Shown: positions 1-9,093, numbered from the stretch's first letter. The stretch: 64,000 nucleotides of DNA from Planctomycetaceae bacterium (GCA_016795145.1 JAEUII010000313.1:1-64000); one strand, 5' to 3'. Numbers and translations: made by a program. Notes: generated by a model not told the origin, from the letters alone.

Positions 1-362
1 CCTCAATTCTGGATGTTCGAAGCGTCCAGGGAGCAACCGCCATCCTGCGTTACGCTCAGCAAATCAACGGAGGCAGACCAGAAGGCCGTTTGATTCTGAA
101 TCGAATGCGTCCTCGTGAGACGATCAGTCGCGAAGTCAAAGCAGCTGCCGACACCCTTGGATTGACGGTCGCCCTGCATTCGATCCGTGATCTCCAGGCG
201 TTTCGCGATGCCGCTCAGCAGGGAACGACCGTTGGACGACTCGGACCACGTGCGAAACAGGCTGCGACCGACACTCACCTGATGATGCACGGACTACTCG
301 ACAGTTCTGTAGCCGCGATCAAACATCAACGACTAGAGCAAAGGAGAGCCAGCAATGACTGA
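1..362 (+). CDS. ParA-family partition ATPase, C-terminal part (5' end outside window)
   Basis: The frame is open from base 3 to the stop at 360-362, about 119 residues, and continues left of the window. The visible part has a beta strand ending in LILNRMRP, then a helix with TISREVKAA, and a segment on choice of target (VALHSIRDLQAFRDA), as in the C-terminal half of ParA/MinD-type ATPases of plasmids. The Walker A region is not in view, so the ATPase call rests on the C-terminal pattern and context. Such proteins segregate plasmids or integrated elements with a small DNA-binding partner. The next gene overlaps by 8 nt and is the likely partner. Confidence 0.6.
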   Translation, partial: SILDVRSVQGATAILRYAQQINGGRPEGRLILNRMRPRETISREVKAAADTLGLTVALHSIRDLQAFRDAAQQGTTVGRLGPRAKQAATDTHLMMHGLLDSSVAAIKHQRLEQRRASND

Positions 363-807
363 ACGCAGAAAGCTAGGAGACGCCATGAAACTGACGCCAG
401 AAAAGTTGGCATTCATCCGCTCAGCTGACACAGGGAAGACTGGAGAGAGCCAACCTGGAAAGTCTGACGAAGTCACGACCTCTGATCTCTCGTTACAGAT
501 CAGACAGGAGGCCAGGTCGGAGGCTGCTATGCCGGAAACCTCGACTCGCAGCCTCCCGGAACACGAAACCGGCGGGGGGCAGCCGAAGCGAAAGCGGAAG
601 CCGGCAGAAATGGAATCCCGAGAAGCAAACGATGACTTTTACGGGCCCATCCTCGCCCCAATCACAACTCGACTGAGTCCTGCCACGGCTGATGCTCTTC
701 GACGAGCCTGCCTTGAGCAGAAGCTCGCCAGAAGACGGCCCCATACTCAGCAGGAAATCGTGGAACGGGCCGTTGTAACGTGGCTGGAGGCGAATGGATT
801 TCTATAG
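355..807 (+). CDS. small partner protein downstream of ParA (hypothetical)
   Basis: This 150-residue protein starts at an ATG with a good AGGAG 9-10 nt upstream, overlapping the ParA-like stop by 8 nt, so the two are probably translationally coupled. Residues 1-100 are hydrophilic, Ser/Glu/Lys-rich and probably disordered. The last 50 residues (TRLSPATADALRRACLEQK, then a helix rich in Glu/Val) resemble the short helical DNA-binding ends of plasmid proteins placed after parA, similar to ribbon-helix-helix or PadR-like partners. By position it may be the centromere-binding partner. I do not recognise a named family. Confidence 0.55.
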   Translation: MTERRKLGDAMKLTPEKLAFIRSADTGKTGESQPGKSDEVTTSDLSLQIRQEARSEAAMPETSTRSLPEHETGGGQPKRKRKPAEMESREANDDFYGPILAPITTRLSPATADALRRACLEQKLARRRPHTQQEIVERAVVTWLEANGFL

Positions 808-886
808 AGAGAATTCAAACCAGCCTGCACAATCTCACCGATGCATTGAAGTCGCACGGCTCGTTTCCATAGTGGGACCATGACAC

Positions 887-2737
887 TTAGGACTGCAAGT
901 ATCGTTCAACCTCTCGATCGAGCCTCTGCAGTGCAATCTCCTGATCAGTCACCGGAGCATTGGACTCACGCACTGCCATGTACTCCGGCCATAACTCTTC
1001 AGGCAGTTGTGAGCTACTGTAAAGCTTGATCAGCTCGGGCAATTCATCGCGGCTTCTTTTGTCCGTCACAAGGCGACATGCCAGTTCGAAAAGGATGGCA
1101 CAGCGATTCGCGGCTGAGGCAAATGCCTGCTGCACTGCAACAAACGTCTGGTCGAGCGTCTGATTAATTTCCGATCTTTGCTGAATCAGATTCTCGATCT
1201 GCTCTGCCAGCGGCTCGACTTTCGATCGATAGAACATTGTGCGGTATTCCTCCGCACGCGGAAACGTCAGGATGGCCGTTCCAATCTGACCAATCAATTG
1301 CATCACTTCCTGATGGCTGATCATGGTCCACTGCAGATAGCCCAATGCATCTCGCATCACCTTGTGACACGCCTGGGGGCTTTGAGTGGACTGCCATGTG
1401 TTCGCGAGTAAACGCAGATGATGAATGTATGTGATATGGCATTCGACGCACCGCCCCATTCGCATCCCGCTGCGCCAGGCAATCAGCGGAACGCGATCAG
1501 GAACAGCGTCCGAAAGATCTTCTGATCGTTCAACTTGTGGACAGCATTCCTTCAGTGCGGAGTCAACAGCGACTGCGAAATCCGCGGCAGAATCAAATCG
1601 CTCAAATGGTTCGTTTTGAATGCATTTCAGAATGATGTTTCCCACGAACTTCGGAATGGCGTCCGGCAGTGAGAGCTTTCTGGCCGACACGAGGGCAGTG
1701 ACCAGAGCATCCTCTTTTGTCGTGTCATCGACAGGACAGGTACCAGTCAGCATTTCATAAAGAATGATGCCCAGTGAATACACGTCCGTGCGAGCATCCA
1801 GTTGCCTTCCAAGTCCAACGAGTGCTTCTGGGGCCATGTAGGCGTATGAACCCACGCGATCTGGCGGAGTGCGGTTGAACTGGACCGCCTCTCTCAATGA
1901 GATTCCGAAATCAACAACGAAGACGCGGTCATCAGCTGTGAGCAGCAAGTTCTCGGGCTTCAGATCGCGGTGAATCAGCTTCTGCAGATGGGTGGCATGA
2001 ACCACATTGGCCAGATCACGAATCAGGGTCAGCGAACGTTCGAGTGAAAACGTCTCATTCTGCAAACAGTTTCTGAGGCATTTTCCCTGGACGAACTCCA
2101 TTACAAAAAATGGCGGCTCTGTCACCAGGGAAGCCGCGACGACCTTTGGAATTCCAGCAACGTTCAACTGTTGCAAAACCAAAACTTCCTCCTGCATCAA
2201 ACGCAGAGCCGTTTCTTTGAGTACAGGAACAACGCGAAGGACCTTCACGGCGACATCAATGTCCGTATGCTGATCAACGGCACGATACACGACACCGAAA
2301 CGCCCATGACCAACCCGCTGCTCCAGTCGATAGCGGCTCAGAAGGCACTGACCGAGATAACAGGGATCACCTGGTGCAGCGATCTGAAGCTCTTCGGCCG
2401 AGAGACCAAATTTCTCCAGCAAAGACCATAGAACCTGTGAGGAGGCACCGCATTCGATCGCGTCCGCAGCGACCTGCCGCAGAAGTTCTGTGACTGTGAA
2501 CTCGGGATGATTCAATTTCCCGGCGACTTGTTCCACTCGGGATCTCAGCCGGACAAGATCCCAACCTGTCTGCTCGGCTTCAACAAGCAGGAGGCTATAC
2601 AGCACTTCTGCACGATGTTGCGCAGGACTATTGGCGTCCAGCCACGCGTTTAAGTCCAGGGCTGAGTTGTTCGCGAACTCAGCAGCGTAGCGTTCAATAG
2701 TCTCGATGAGCCACTCATAATCAGGAGTTTCAGACAC
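887..2737 (-). CDS. cytosolic Ser/Thr protein kinase
   Basis: This 616-residue protein has a Hanks-type kinase domain at about residues 135-390. The glycine loop VGHGRFGVV is at 142-150, catalytic Lys at about 165 (AVKVL), HRDLKPEN at 256-263, DFG at 276-278 and APE at 302-304, so all core catalytic residues are present. The first 130 residues are a helical region as seen in planctomycete kinases paired with ECF sigma factors. The last 220 have two CxxC-like Cys (GRCVECH) and helices but no clear transmembrane segment or sensor domain. The start is a GTG with CGGAG upstream. It lies 52 nt after a sigma-factor gene on the same strand, which suggests that the kinase controls that sigma factor. 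Confidence 0.9.
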   Translation of the reverse strand: MSETPDYEWLIETIERYAAEFANNSALDLNAWLDANSPAQHRAEVLYSLLLVEAEQTGWDLVRLRSRVEQVAGKLNHPEFTVTELLRQVAADAIECGASSQVLWSLLEKFGLSAEELQIAAPGDPCYLGQCLLSRYRLEQRVGHGRFGVVYRAVDQHTDIDVAVKVLRVVPVLKETALRLMQEEVLVLQQLNVAGIPKVVAASLVTEPPFFVMEFVQGKCLRNCLQNETFSLERSLTLIRDLANVVHATHLQKLIHRDLKPENLLLTADDRVFVVDFGISLREAVQFNRTPPDRVGSYAYMAPEALVGLGRQLDARTDVYSLGIILYEMLTGTCPVDDTTKEDALVTALVSARKLSLPDAIPKFVGNIILKCIQNEPFERFDSAADFAVAVDSALKECCPQVERSEDLSDAVPDRVPLIAWRSGMRMGRCVECHITYIHHLRLLANTWQSTQSPQACHKVMRDALGYLQWTMISHQEVMQLIGQIGTAILTFPRAEEYRTMFYRSKVEPLAEQIENLIQQRSEINQTLDQTFVAVQQAFASAANRCAILFELACRLVTDKRSRDELPELIKLYSSSQLPEELWPEYMAVRESNAPVTDQEIALQRLDREVERYLQS

Positions 2738-2789
2738 CGGGACTACTCCGAAAAGAAGAACTGCTTTCCCACGACAAATGTCACGGCAC

Positions 2790-3419
2790 TCAGGGTTCGT
2801 CTACTGTGAACCAGCCCCTCGATCTCATTCTTGCCTGAACCACTTCCTTGAACTGTTGAATCCACAACTGACATGCTCGCAGGGATGGCTTCTGATCGTC
2901 CGGCATTTGACTGCGAACATCTGCGGCAGAATCACTGGTAGCAACGAAAATACTGAGATAGATTCGCTTCACTTCATTGTCGATTTCTTCAAGCAGTTCG
3001 TTAACGATGGCCGCCATTTCGCGAATCTTCTCTTCTCGCTTGCGCTGGCCCAGTGTGCCGCCAGAAACTGCATCGTCTTCCCGTATGGGAAAGCGTTTCC
3101 CTTTTGGATTGTGGGGATCCCTCGTTTCTCGGGCAATGGCATCACTGACACGTCGAGCCACCACGACCGTAAGGTAGCCACGAAGACTTTTGCTGGAGTC
3201 GAATGAGGCTTTACCGTCTATCAGTGCCTCAGCGAGATTGCGGGCAACGTCGTTTGCTACCTCAGTCTTGGAAACTCGAGTTGCCATTTCTTCCGAAAGC
3301 CGGTCTTCCACCTTCTTCCTGATTTCCTCAAAGAACATGTTTACGAGCCGTGTGATCGCCTCCGGATTCTCGGTCACCTGAGCCAGCAGATCTGTCGCGC
3401 TGGTTTTACGCTTTGCCAT
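2790..3419 (-). CDS. ECF-like sigma factor, planctomycete type
   Basis: This 209-residue protein is preceded by GGAGG 6 nt from the ATG. Its layout fits a sigma-70 ECF protein: a helical N-terminus with a sigma2-like segment (SLRGYLTVVVARRVSDAIARE, about residues 84-104), a charged linker and a C-terminal helical segment with SLRACQLWIQQFKEVV as a possible recognition helix. In planctomycetes many such ECF factors are encoded next to Ser/Thr kinases and are thought to be activated by phosphorylation. This matches the kinase 52 nt downstream. Similarity to characterised ECF groups is weak by eye, so a different helical transcription factor is possible. Confidence 0.65.
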   Translation of the reverse strand: MAKRKTSATDLLAQVTENPEAITRLVNMFFEEIRKKVEDRLSEEMATRVSKTEVANDVARNLAEALIDGKASFDSSKSLRGYLTVVVARRVSDAIARETRDPHNPKGKRFPIREDDAVSGGTLGQRKREEKIREMAAIVNELLEEIDNEVKRIYLSIFVATSDSAADVRSQMPDDQKPSLRACQLWIQQFKEVVQARMRSRGWFTVDEP

Positions 3420-3546
3420 TTGCGTCCTCCGTGAGATTCAAACAGGAATTCCGAAAACTGCGCAATTATCGTTGCGCGGTTCGGACAAATCCACTGATTA
3501 GTTTCATGAAGCATGTCACTTCATGTCACATCAAACGGAGCAGAAC

Positions 3547-4560
3547 ATGAGCAAGTCGCGTCAATCAAAGTCGGGAGCAGCGGAGAACGACGGATTGAGC
3601 AACCTTCCAGCGAGCGAGGCGAACTCTCCCATTCTGCTTCGTACGACTTATCCGAAGGGCTGCGATGACCCGATCAGCCGCATGCTCTACGACGAATTTG
3701 TTCTGCATCATACAAGATTCTGTGAAGCCCTGCGTGCCACGGTTTCAAGTGCAATCGCAGCCGGGGGCGCTCTGCATAGCCTGAAAGCTCGCACGGACCA
3801 GGGCAGCTTTGGGCATATCAGGGACCATGTGGCAAAAGAGTTCGGCATCTCAGAACGCACGGCTCAGAGATACATGCTCCTGTACCGGAATCGGCAGCGA
3901 CTGGCAGAGATTCTGCGCGAGCAATGCGCACCACAGGCCGAGGGCTTGTCAGACGAAAAGCTTTTGGAACAGATCACTCTGAATCAGGCGATGCGATTGC
4001 TGGCTGCTCCCGACAGCACAGACAGCACCAATGAGAAGTCATCGGCCACGAGAAGATCTGCGTGGCAGAACTGTCGAGTTCCCATCGCCGTTTGCGGATG
4101 TGTGCAGTCATGTTGGGATCATGGTTCCTGGTTCCTTTCAGAAGCAGACGAATCGAACACTCTCAACTTTGACAACTTCGTCGTCGGTCGCGGTGTGCTT
4201 CGCGACTCGTATGAACTCGCTGGCCGCGTCTTCGTGAATGCCATTCGTCCTGATCTGCCCAAAGCACTGCTTGGCTCTGTGTGCGATGCTTTCGATCGCG
4301 GTGTGATACAGGAAGGCCTGCTGCTGCTGCCCAACAACCACAAGACCACAGGCATCCGAACTCTGGCCAGACGTGGCCGGATCGTTTTTCGAGAGCTGTT
4401 GGTCTCGACAACACCGGTTCCGGACAAAGATATCATTGAGCAGGCTGTCTTCCCGGTTCCCGCCATGATCATTGCGCTTTGCACCGATGAGAGATTCTCG
4501 CTGATCGCCCACACGTTCGAGAGCATCGCAGACGCCTATCTGCCGCTCACGATGGATTAA
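3547..4560 (+). CDS. DUF3102-like plasmid/phage protein
   Basis: The chosen start at 3547 has GGAG 6 nt upstream; an in-frame ATG at 3523 has none. The 337-residue product carries, at about residues 55-120, a segment typical of DUF3102: an Ala-rich helix (VSSAIAAGGALHSLKA), then a stretch ending FGISERTAQRYMLLYRNR, which reads as a helix-turn-helix. Proteins of this kind occur on plasmids and phages, often near partition or replication genes. The C-terminal 150 residues match nothing I know. It lies 80 nt upstream of the tubulin-like gene on the same strand and may be its regulator. Confidence 0.6.
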   Translation: MSKSRQSKSGAAENDGLSNLPASEANSPILLRTTYPKGCDDPISRMLYDEFVLHHTRFCEALRATVSSAIAAGGALHSLKARTDQGSFGHIRDHVAKEFGISERTAQRYMLLYRNRQRLAEILREQCAPQAEGLSDEKLLEQITLNQAMRLLAAPDSTDSTNEKSSATRRSAWQNCRVPIAVCGCVQSCWDHGSWFLSEADESNTLNFDNFVVGRGVLRDSYELAGRVFVNAIRPDLPKALLGSVCDAFDRGVIQEGLLLLPNNHKTTGIRTLARRGRIVFRELLVSTTPVPDKDIIEQAVFPVPAMIIALCTDERFSLIAHTFESIADAYLPLTMD

Positions 4561-4640
4561 GCGTTCCTGCTGGTCACTGGAGCAGTTGCTTTCCGATCCT
4601 TCGTGGTCCGTCATCTCTGTTAATGAATTGAAGGTGCTGT

Positions 4641-6776
4641 ATGTCCATTTCGCAGAAGAAACACTCTGCCCATACACTGAAGACAGGCCATCAGGATTCT
4701 CGCACCAGAGGCCCCCGAGAAGCGCGAATTCTGCTGGTGATTGGTGATGGTCGCCGGGGAGTGATCACACGGCGACTGGCACAATGGTATGACCTGATCA
4801 TCGTTTTCGATGTTGCCAGTGAAATTGAGAAGAAGAAGGCGCAGTTTCGGAGCATCCCGAACATTATTTACTTCCCATTGGGTGCAGGAACAACGGCTGC
4901 CACGTTGTTTGAAGAGGCACCAGAGCACCTGCGTCATGCTGTCCAGCAGCTTGCACCATTGAACGCCGACGATGGAATGGGGTCCTTGCCAGGAATTGGT
5001 TGTCGCGCCGTAGAAATGGCGATCAACTCACCTGAGTTCAGCAAGCTCGCGGAATATGTCGCCGATCGGATCCTCATCGACACCAACGGCGCTCCCACTC
5101 GGGTAGGAGGACGAACTGTTTTCAGTGATTCCGGAGGCACGGGGTCAGGTGACCCAACCGAGCTGACGCGAGCATTGATTCGCAAACTCTGTGTCCTGCA
5201 GGTCCCGATTGACTGGGACTATGAGCCGGTTGGCTCGATCACATTTGCCGGCTTAGCCACCCGAGCCCATCTCAATGCAGCGTCGTCACAGTGGCGATTG
5301 CTCCGAAAGCTCATTCGAACTCCTTTGACCGACTGCCCGCTGGTCGTGGAATCCTGTCGACTGATGGAGTTGCTGCCGTTTGTAAACGATCAGGCTTCCC
5401 GCGATCGCATGGTGGCACTGGATGAACAGTCGTGGACGGCACGCAGACTTCAGGATTATCTGACATTGATCAAGCCGAACTCCGCCATGAATGGCAAGTA
5501 CGGCCTCACCAATGCTTGGCAGCTCGATCGCAGCGAACAACTCGACCCTCGAACGGAAATCGTTCCAGTTGTGGCTGTTAATCTCCGCCTGACTCTTCTC
5601 GATGGTCTTCTGCAGGCAGAACCTCAGCCTGCACGGGTTACGAGCCTCGAGGTCGACCCTTCAGCGGTAGAACTGCCACGTGAGTCGGTTGAATTTCTCC
5701 TCGAACAGGATCTCGATCCAGCGGACCTGATTGAGGAAATCTGCAAGCCGGGCACACATCACGAGTTCCGGCTGACGGCAATCATTGACGCGGATCAGGA
5801 GTTCAGTCTGGAGAGGCTCGAGTTCGATTTCCAGAACTCACCCCGTTCGCTGACCGAATTCACGAATTCCGTCCAGATCCTCGGTTCGATTGAGATCGTG
5901 CTTTCACAGAGGATCGCCGAATGCCATGAACTCTGCATGTCGCTCGAGTCCGAGAAAAAGGACCTCAGTGCAGTTGTGGCGGATCTCAATGAAGATCTGC
6001 GTTCCGGTCGCTGGCTTCTGTTTCCTTCGCGAAGGAAGCGAACCGTATCTTTGCATGAGACTGCCGAAGACCTTCGAGCCGTTGCCGATGACCTGAGGTT
6101 TCAGCAAATGCTGACGGCATCGCTGGATGCCGCCAGAAGTCGAGTCGTAAAGGAACTCACTTTCCTCGTCGATTCTCTGAAGAAGGTCGCGTCTATTCTT
6201 CAGGAGTGGTGTCCTCGCGGAACTCGTCGGGTCAACGACGAAGCGCCAATCCTTGTGCGTTCTTCGGACGATGCTTTTGCGGATCTGTGGACATTGCCGC
6301 ACCTGTCGCCGCAGGAACAGATTGATGTCCTGTCTCAACAGACGGCCGCCGTGACGCTTTCGGGTATGGCAAGGCTCGTGGGAACTGAGGAAGCCCGCCA
6401 GGAACGTATTGCCCAGTGTATTGCGGAAGATTGCTTCATCGTTCAGGGGCCGCCACTTGGGTCTAAGGTCATGTTTCGCGAGTCTCAGGAAGTCATTGTT
6501 TTGCCTCCCCTGCCAGCGGAATATCGAGAAACACTGCCCCCACTCATCAGCGAACTACGTCCCGAGACAATCGTTGTCGTTGCCGACACGGCTTCGGCGG
6601 GCGTCACTGTTGTTCGCTATACGTTCTTCACGGCAGACACGCTTGCCGACCTCTTTCCCGGTCGCCTGCGTGCCGACCTTCTCCGTGCATATCAGCATCC
6701 CCAGCGTGCACTGTTCTTCCCGGAAGGGACCGACGGCCTGGAGGATGACCTGCGTGACTTCGGCATGATCAAATAA
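4641..6776 (+). CDS. divergent tubulin/FtsZ-like protein (FtsZl/Tubulin_2 type)
   Basis: This is a 711-residue protein. Residues 30-60 form a Rossmann-like strand-loop-helix (ILLVIGDGRRG, then LIIVFDV). At 161-171 it has FSDSGGTGSGD, the form of the tubulin/FtsZ nucleotide signature (GGTGSG at 165-170), followed by a helix. Between them are a loop around residues 83-120 and a helix, and after them strands such as SITFAGLATRA, as expected of a tubulin core of about 300 residues. Residues from about 430 to 560 are helical, probably coiled coil, and the last 100 form an alpha/beta domain. The gene is followed 11 nt later by a membrane VWA protein, a pairing described for the FtsZl-1 family of predicted membrane-remodelling systems (Makarova and Koonin). 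GTP binding and polymerisation are inferred, not shown. Confidence 0.55.
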   Translation: MSISQKKHSAHTLKTGHQDSRTRGPREARILLVIGDGRRGVITRRLAQWYDLIIVFDVASEIEKKKAQFRSIPNIIYFPLGAGTTAATLFEEAPEHLRHAVQQLAPLNADDGMGSLPGIGCRAVEMAINSPEFSKLAEYVADRILIDTNGAPTRVGGRTVFSDSGGTGSGDPTELTRALIRKLCVLQVPIDWDYEPVGSITFAGLATRAHLNAASSQWRLLRKLIRTPLTDCPLVVESCRLMELLPFVNDQASRDRMVALDEQSWTARRLQDYLTLIKPNSAMNGKYGLTNAWQLDRSEQLDPRTEIVPVVAVNLRLTLLDGLLQAEPQPARVTSLEVDPSAVELPRESVEFLLEQDLDPADLIEEICKPGTHHEFRLTAIIDADQEFSLERLEFDFQNSPRSLTEFTNSVQILGSIEIVLSQRIAECHELCMSLESEKKDLSAVVADLNEDLRSGRWLLFPSRRKRTVSLHETAEDLRAVADDLRFQQMLTASLDAARSRVVKELTFLVDSLKKVASILQEWCPRGTRRVNDEAPILVRSSDDAFADLWTLPHLSPQEQIDVLSQQTAAVTLSGMARLVGTEEARQERIAQCIAEDCFIVQGPPLGSKVMFRESQEVIVLPPLPAEYRETLPPLISELRPETIVVVADTASAGVTVVRYTFFTADTLADLFPGRLRADLLRAYQHPQRALFFPEGTDGLEDDLRDFGMIK

Positions 6777-6787
6777 CGAAAAGGAAC

Positions 6788-8143
6788 ATGAAAATGTACT
6801 ACCTCATTCGAACATTCATCGGTTGGATTCCCGTCGTTCCAGCGTGGTGGCTGCTAAGTGCCCGCTCATTGAATGTCCTCGCACTAACACTCTTTGCCGT
6901 GGCGTTCCTGTCGATGTTCATTCGGCCAGCCGCCTCCGTCAGTCCTGCGAGTCGAAGGCCCGTCAGGAATCGCATTCCCAAAAGAGCAAACAGCACCAGC
7001 AATGTTGCGGCCGGACTGGTCAGCGGCCTTCTGGCATGTCTGTTATTGCTATTCGTTGTTGGGTTTCAGACATACATCCCTCGATTGACCCAATGGTGGA
7101 ATCGCGAGCGGGTGGAGGCGGAGAGGCAGGCAGTGGCGTCGCATGTCGATTCACTGGTGGAGAGTTCCGCTGCAATATGGAGCGACCCATTGACCGCCGC
7201 GAGCTTTCTTGACCGCGGCAAGAGGCTGAATGATAGCTTCCTTCTCGAACACAAGGCCTTGCTTGAGCAGTCCTCGAAATGGCGGGGACCGCGAATCCTG
7301 TCGTCCGACACCGTTGTTTCTATTGTGAAGCAGTCGTCACAGACGCCGATCTGGTCTGCTGACCTTGCGGTCACAGACAATCGTGGTCAGTCAATCACCG
7401 GACTCTCCAGGACAGACTTTCGCCTACTCACTCACAATCGAAATGTGAAGCCGTTTGTTCTCGAAGAACTGAATACACCCAGATCGCAGCTTCATCTGGC
7501 GATTGCCATCGACTGTTCGGCATCAACGACCGGCGAACCACACGCGCAGGCCGTCGAGGGAGTTTGCCGAATGGCCAAAAGCCTTAATGGTAAAGCCCGG
7601 ATGCGTCTGTATTCATTCGCCAAAACCGCCATCGCTGAGTGCGACTGGACACTCGATGGCCGAGACATCGAGACTGCAGCAAGGAGGCTGCTTCCCGATG
7701 GGAACACGGCACTCTTTAACGTCCTGGATGTTGCCAGCATGGATCTGGCAAAGCAGACTGGAGAACGTGCCATTGTTGTGTTCTCAGATGGCAAAGACTC
7801 GATCGGCGGAACAGAGCCGAACTCGACAATCGCCAGATGTCGCGAGCAGGATATTCGAGTCCATGCAGTTGCTCTCCAGACGCCAGAGTTGCAGGTTGAT
7901 CAATTGCGGCAGTTCACATCCGCGACACACGGTCAGTTATTGCTGATCACGGATCCGAAGCTCCTTATTGACGGATTTGAGAAGGTGATTGCTGAGTTGA
8001 CACGACCGCTCTACCGCATCACGACGCTTCAACAAAACGTTGAGGATGCTGTCGCACGAATTGATGTAGGGTCTAACCCGATCTCCGTTCAGATCCGACG
8101 TCCCGAAGCGACTGCGACGCACACTGGTCCGAGCACAGAATGA
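6788..8143 (+). CDS. membrane-anchored von Willebrand factor A domain protein
   Basis: The 451-residue protein starts 11 nt after the tubulin-like gene, with AAAGGA before the ATG. Two hydrophobic stretches near residues 8-45 and 75-97 anchor it in the membrane. A VWA domain follows at about 235-415 with a complete metal-ion-dependent adhesion site: DCSAS (the DxSxS motif), a Thr in GNTALFN and an Asp in VVFSDGKDS. Between anchor and VWA is a segment with ADLAVTDNRGQSITGLSRTD, typical of VWA proteins that bind partners. Tight coupling suggests that it recruits or anchors the tubulin-like protein at the membrane; the ligand is unknown. Confidence 0.85.
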   Translation: MKMYYLIRTFIGWIPVVPAWWLLSARSLNVLALTLFAVAFLSMFIRPAASVSPASRRPVRNRIPKRANSTSNVAAGLVSGLLACLLLLFVVGFQTYIPRLTQWWNRERVEAERQAVASHVDSLVESSAAIWSDPLTAASFLDRGKRLNDSFLLEHKALLEQSSKWRGPRILSSDTVVSIVKQSSQTPIWSADLAVTDNRGQSITGLSRTDFRLLTHNRNVKPFVLEELNTPRSQLHLAIAIDCSASTTGEPHAQAVEGVCRMAKSLNGKARMRLYSFAKTAIAECDWTLDGRDIETAARRLLPDGNTALFNVLDVASMDLAKQTGERAIVVFSDGKDSIGGTEPNSTIARCREQDIRVHAVALQTPELQVDQLRQFTSATHGQLLLITDPKLLIDGFEKVIAELTRPLYRITTLQQNVEDAVARIDVGSNPISVQIRRPEATATHTGPSTE

Positions 8144-8165
8144 AGGATGATTCCTGGCCTGAAGC

Positions 8166-8215
8166 GCAACACACCGGGGCATGCTTCGCATGCGGGCATT
8201 TGCCCCCGGGTTGTG
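8166..8215. other. large imperfect inverted repeat
   Basis: Between the VWA gene and the DUF7249-like gene, an outer arm with ACCGGGGCA can pair imperfectly with TGCCCCCGGG about 20 nt later. An inner perfect hairpin GCATGC-TTC-GCATGC lies at 8180-8194. No T tract follows, so it is not a textbook terminator. It could moderate expression between the two genes or be a protein-binding site. Confidence 0.45.
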
Positions 8216-8237
8216 AATCCCTCAGGAAAAGGAACGT

Positions 8238-8636
8238 ATGAATGACACGACAGAACCTAATCCCAGACCCTTCAACGGCTGGGCGAACTACGAAACCTGG
8301 GCGACTGCCCTGTGGCTGGATAATGAACGAAGCGGGTACGAGCAATGCCGACGGGAGGCGGCAGAGTGCTGGAAACTGGCAGAGTCACCACTGGCTTCGG
8401 TTGGTTTTGAGTGCTCGCAACTTGAAGCCGCCCAAATCCTGCTGGCCGGTCGACTGGCAGATTCCATTGATCATCACAATCCGATCGAAGCTCCCTGCCT
8501 CTTTGCAGACTTGCTGAATGCGGCTTTGGGGGAAGTGAATTGGCTTGAGATTGCTCAGCACTATCTCGCCGAACTCATGGAAGCAGGAAAAGAAGAGCCT
8601 GGAAGAGGAGGCCGGCGACATGGAAGTCATCTTTGA
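8238..8636 (+). CDS. DUF7249-like small protein
   Basis: This 132-residue protein has the motif GWANYETWATALWLDNE at about residues 14-30, as in the small proteins of phages and plasmids grouped as DUF7249 (NYETW..ALW). The rest is helical and acidic. AAAGGA lies upstream of the ATG. It overlaps the next gene by 17 nt. The family has no known biochemical activity. Its presence fits an extrachromosomal or integrative element. Confidence 0.65.
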   Translation: MNDTTEPNPRPFNGWANYETWATALWLDNERSGYEQCRREAAECWKLAESPLASVGFECSQLEAAQILLAGRLADSIDHHNPIEAPCLFADLLNAALGEVNWLEIAQHYLAELMEAGKEEPGRGGRRHGSHL

Positions 8637-8982
8637 ATACTCACGGGCACAAGCGATCGCGGATGGAGTCCTGATCGATGTGTCATGGATGGCAAATGAG
8701 GCGGGTTTCCGCTTCCCGGTGGCTCTGACATCTGCCGTCTGGGGCTTGTGTGTAGAAGTCCCGGAGAATGTCGGACATCAAGACGGTAATGGCAGGCTCT
8801 GGGACCTTCTCACCGTTCTTCGTCACAGCATTCGGCAAGCGAACAATCGTCACGAAATTCACTTTGACCTGAGTGTGCGGAACTGTGCTCAAAGAGCCAA
8901 CTCCGTGGCACTGAAGGCAGCCTGCGGACCGGGCGATGACCTCGAGCCGGTCATCACAGTCATGCTACATGATGAAGATTGA
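8620..8982 (+). CDS. DUF6573-like small protein
   Basis: I chose the ATG at 8620 because GGAAGAGGAG lies 9 nt upstream and the protein then begins with the family pattern MEVIFEYSRAQAIADG. The text continues LIDVSWMANEAGFRFPVALT, the conserved start of DUF6573, a family found on plasmids and integrative elements of unknown role. It is 120 residues long. A longer frame from 8545 exists but lies inside the previous gene. It is probably co-transcribed with the DUF7249-like gene. Confidence 0.7.
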   Translation: MEVIFEYSRAQAIADGVLIDVSWMANEAGFRFPVALTSAVWGLCVEVPENVGHQDGNGRLWDLLTVLRHSIRQANNRHEIHFDLSVRNCAQRANSVALKAACGPGDDLEPVITVMLHDED

Positions 8983-9093
8983 AGAACTCCCTCCGTGGAA
9001 AACGTCATGCGTGGCGGATTTCTCCCCGGGAGATACAGCATCAGAGCAGGCGAAAACAGGCAATTGACATTTTAGTCACACCGGGGCAGGCGT

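Noticed and set aside
4119-4677. Overlapping - strand frames antisense to the DUF3102-like gene
   Set aside because: No motif or ribosome-binding site; the + strand gene explains the region.
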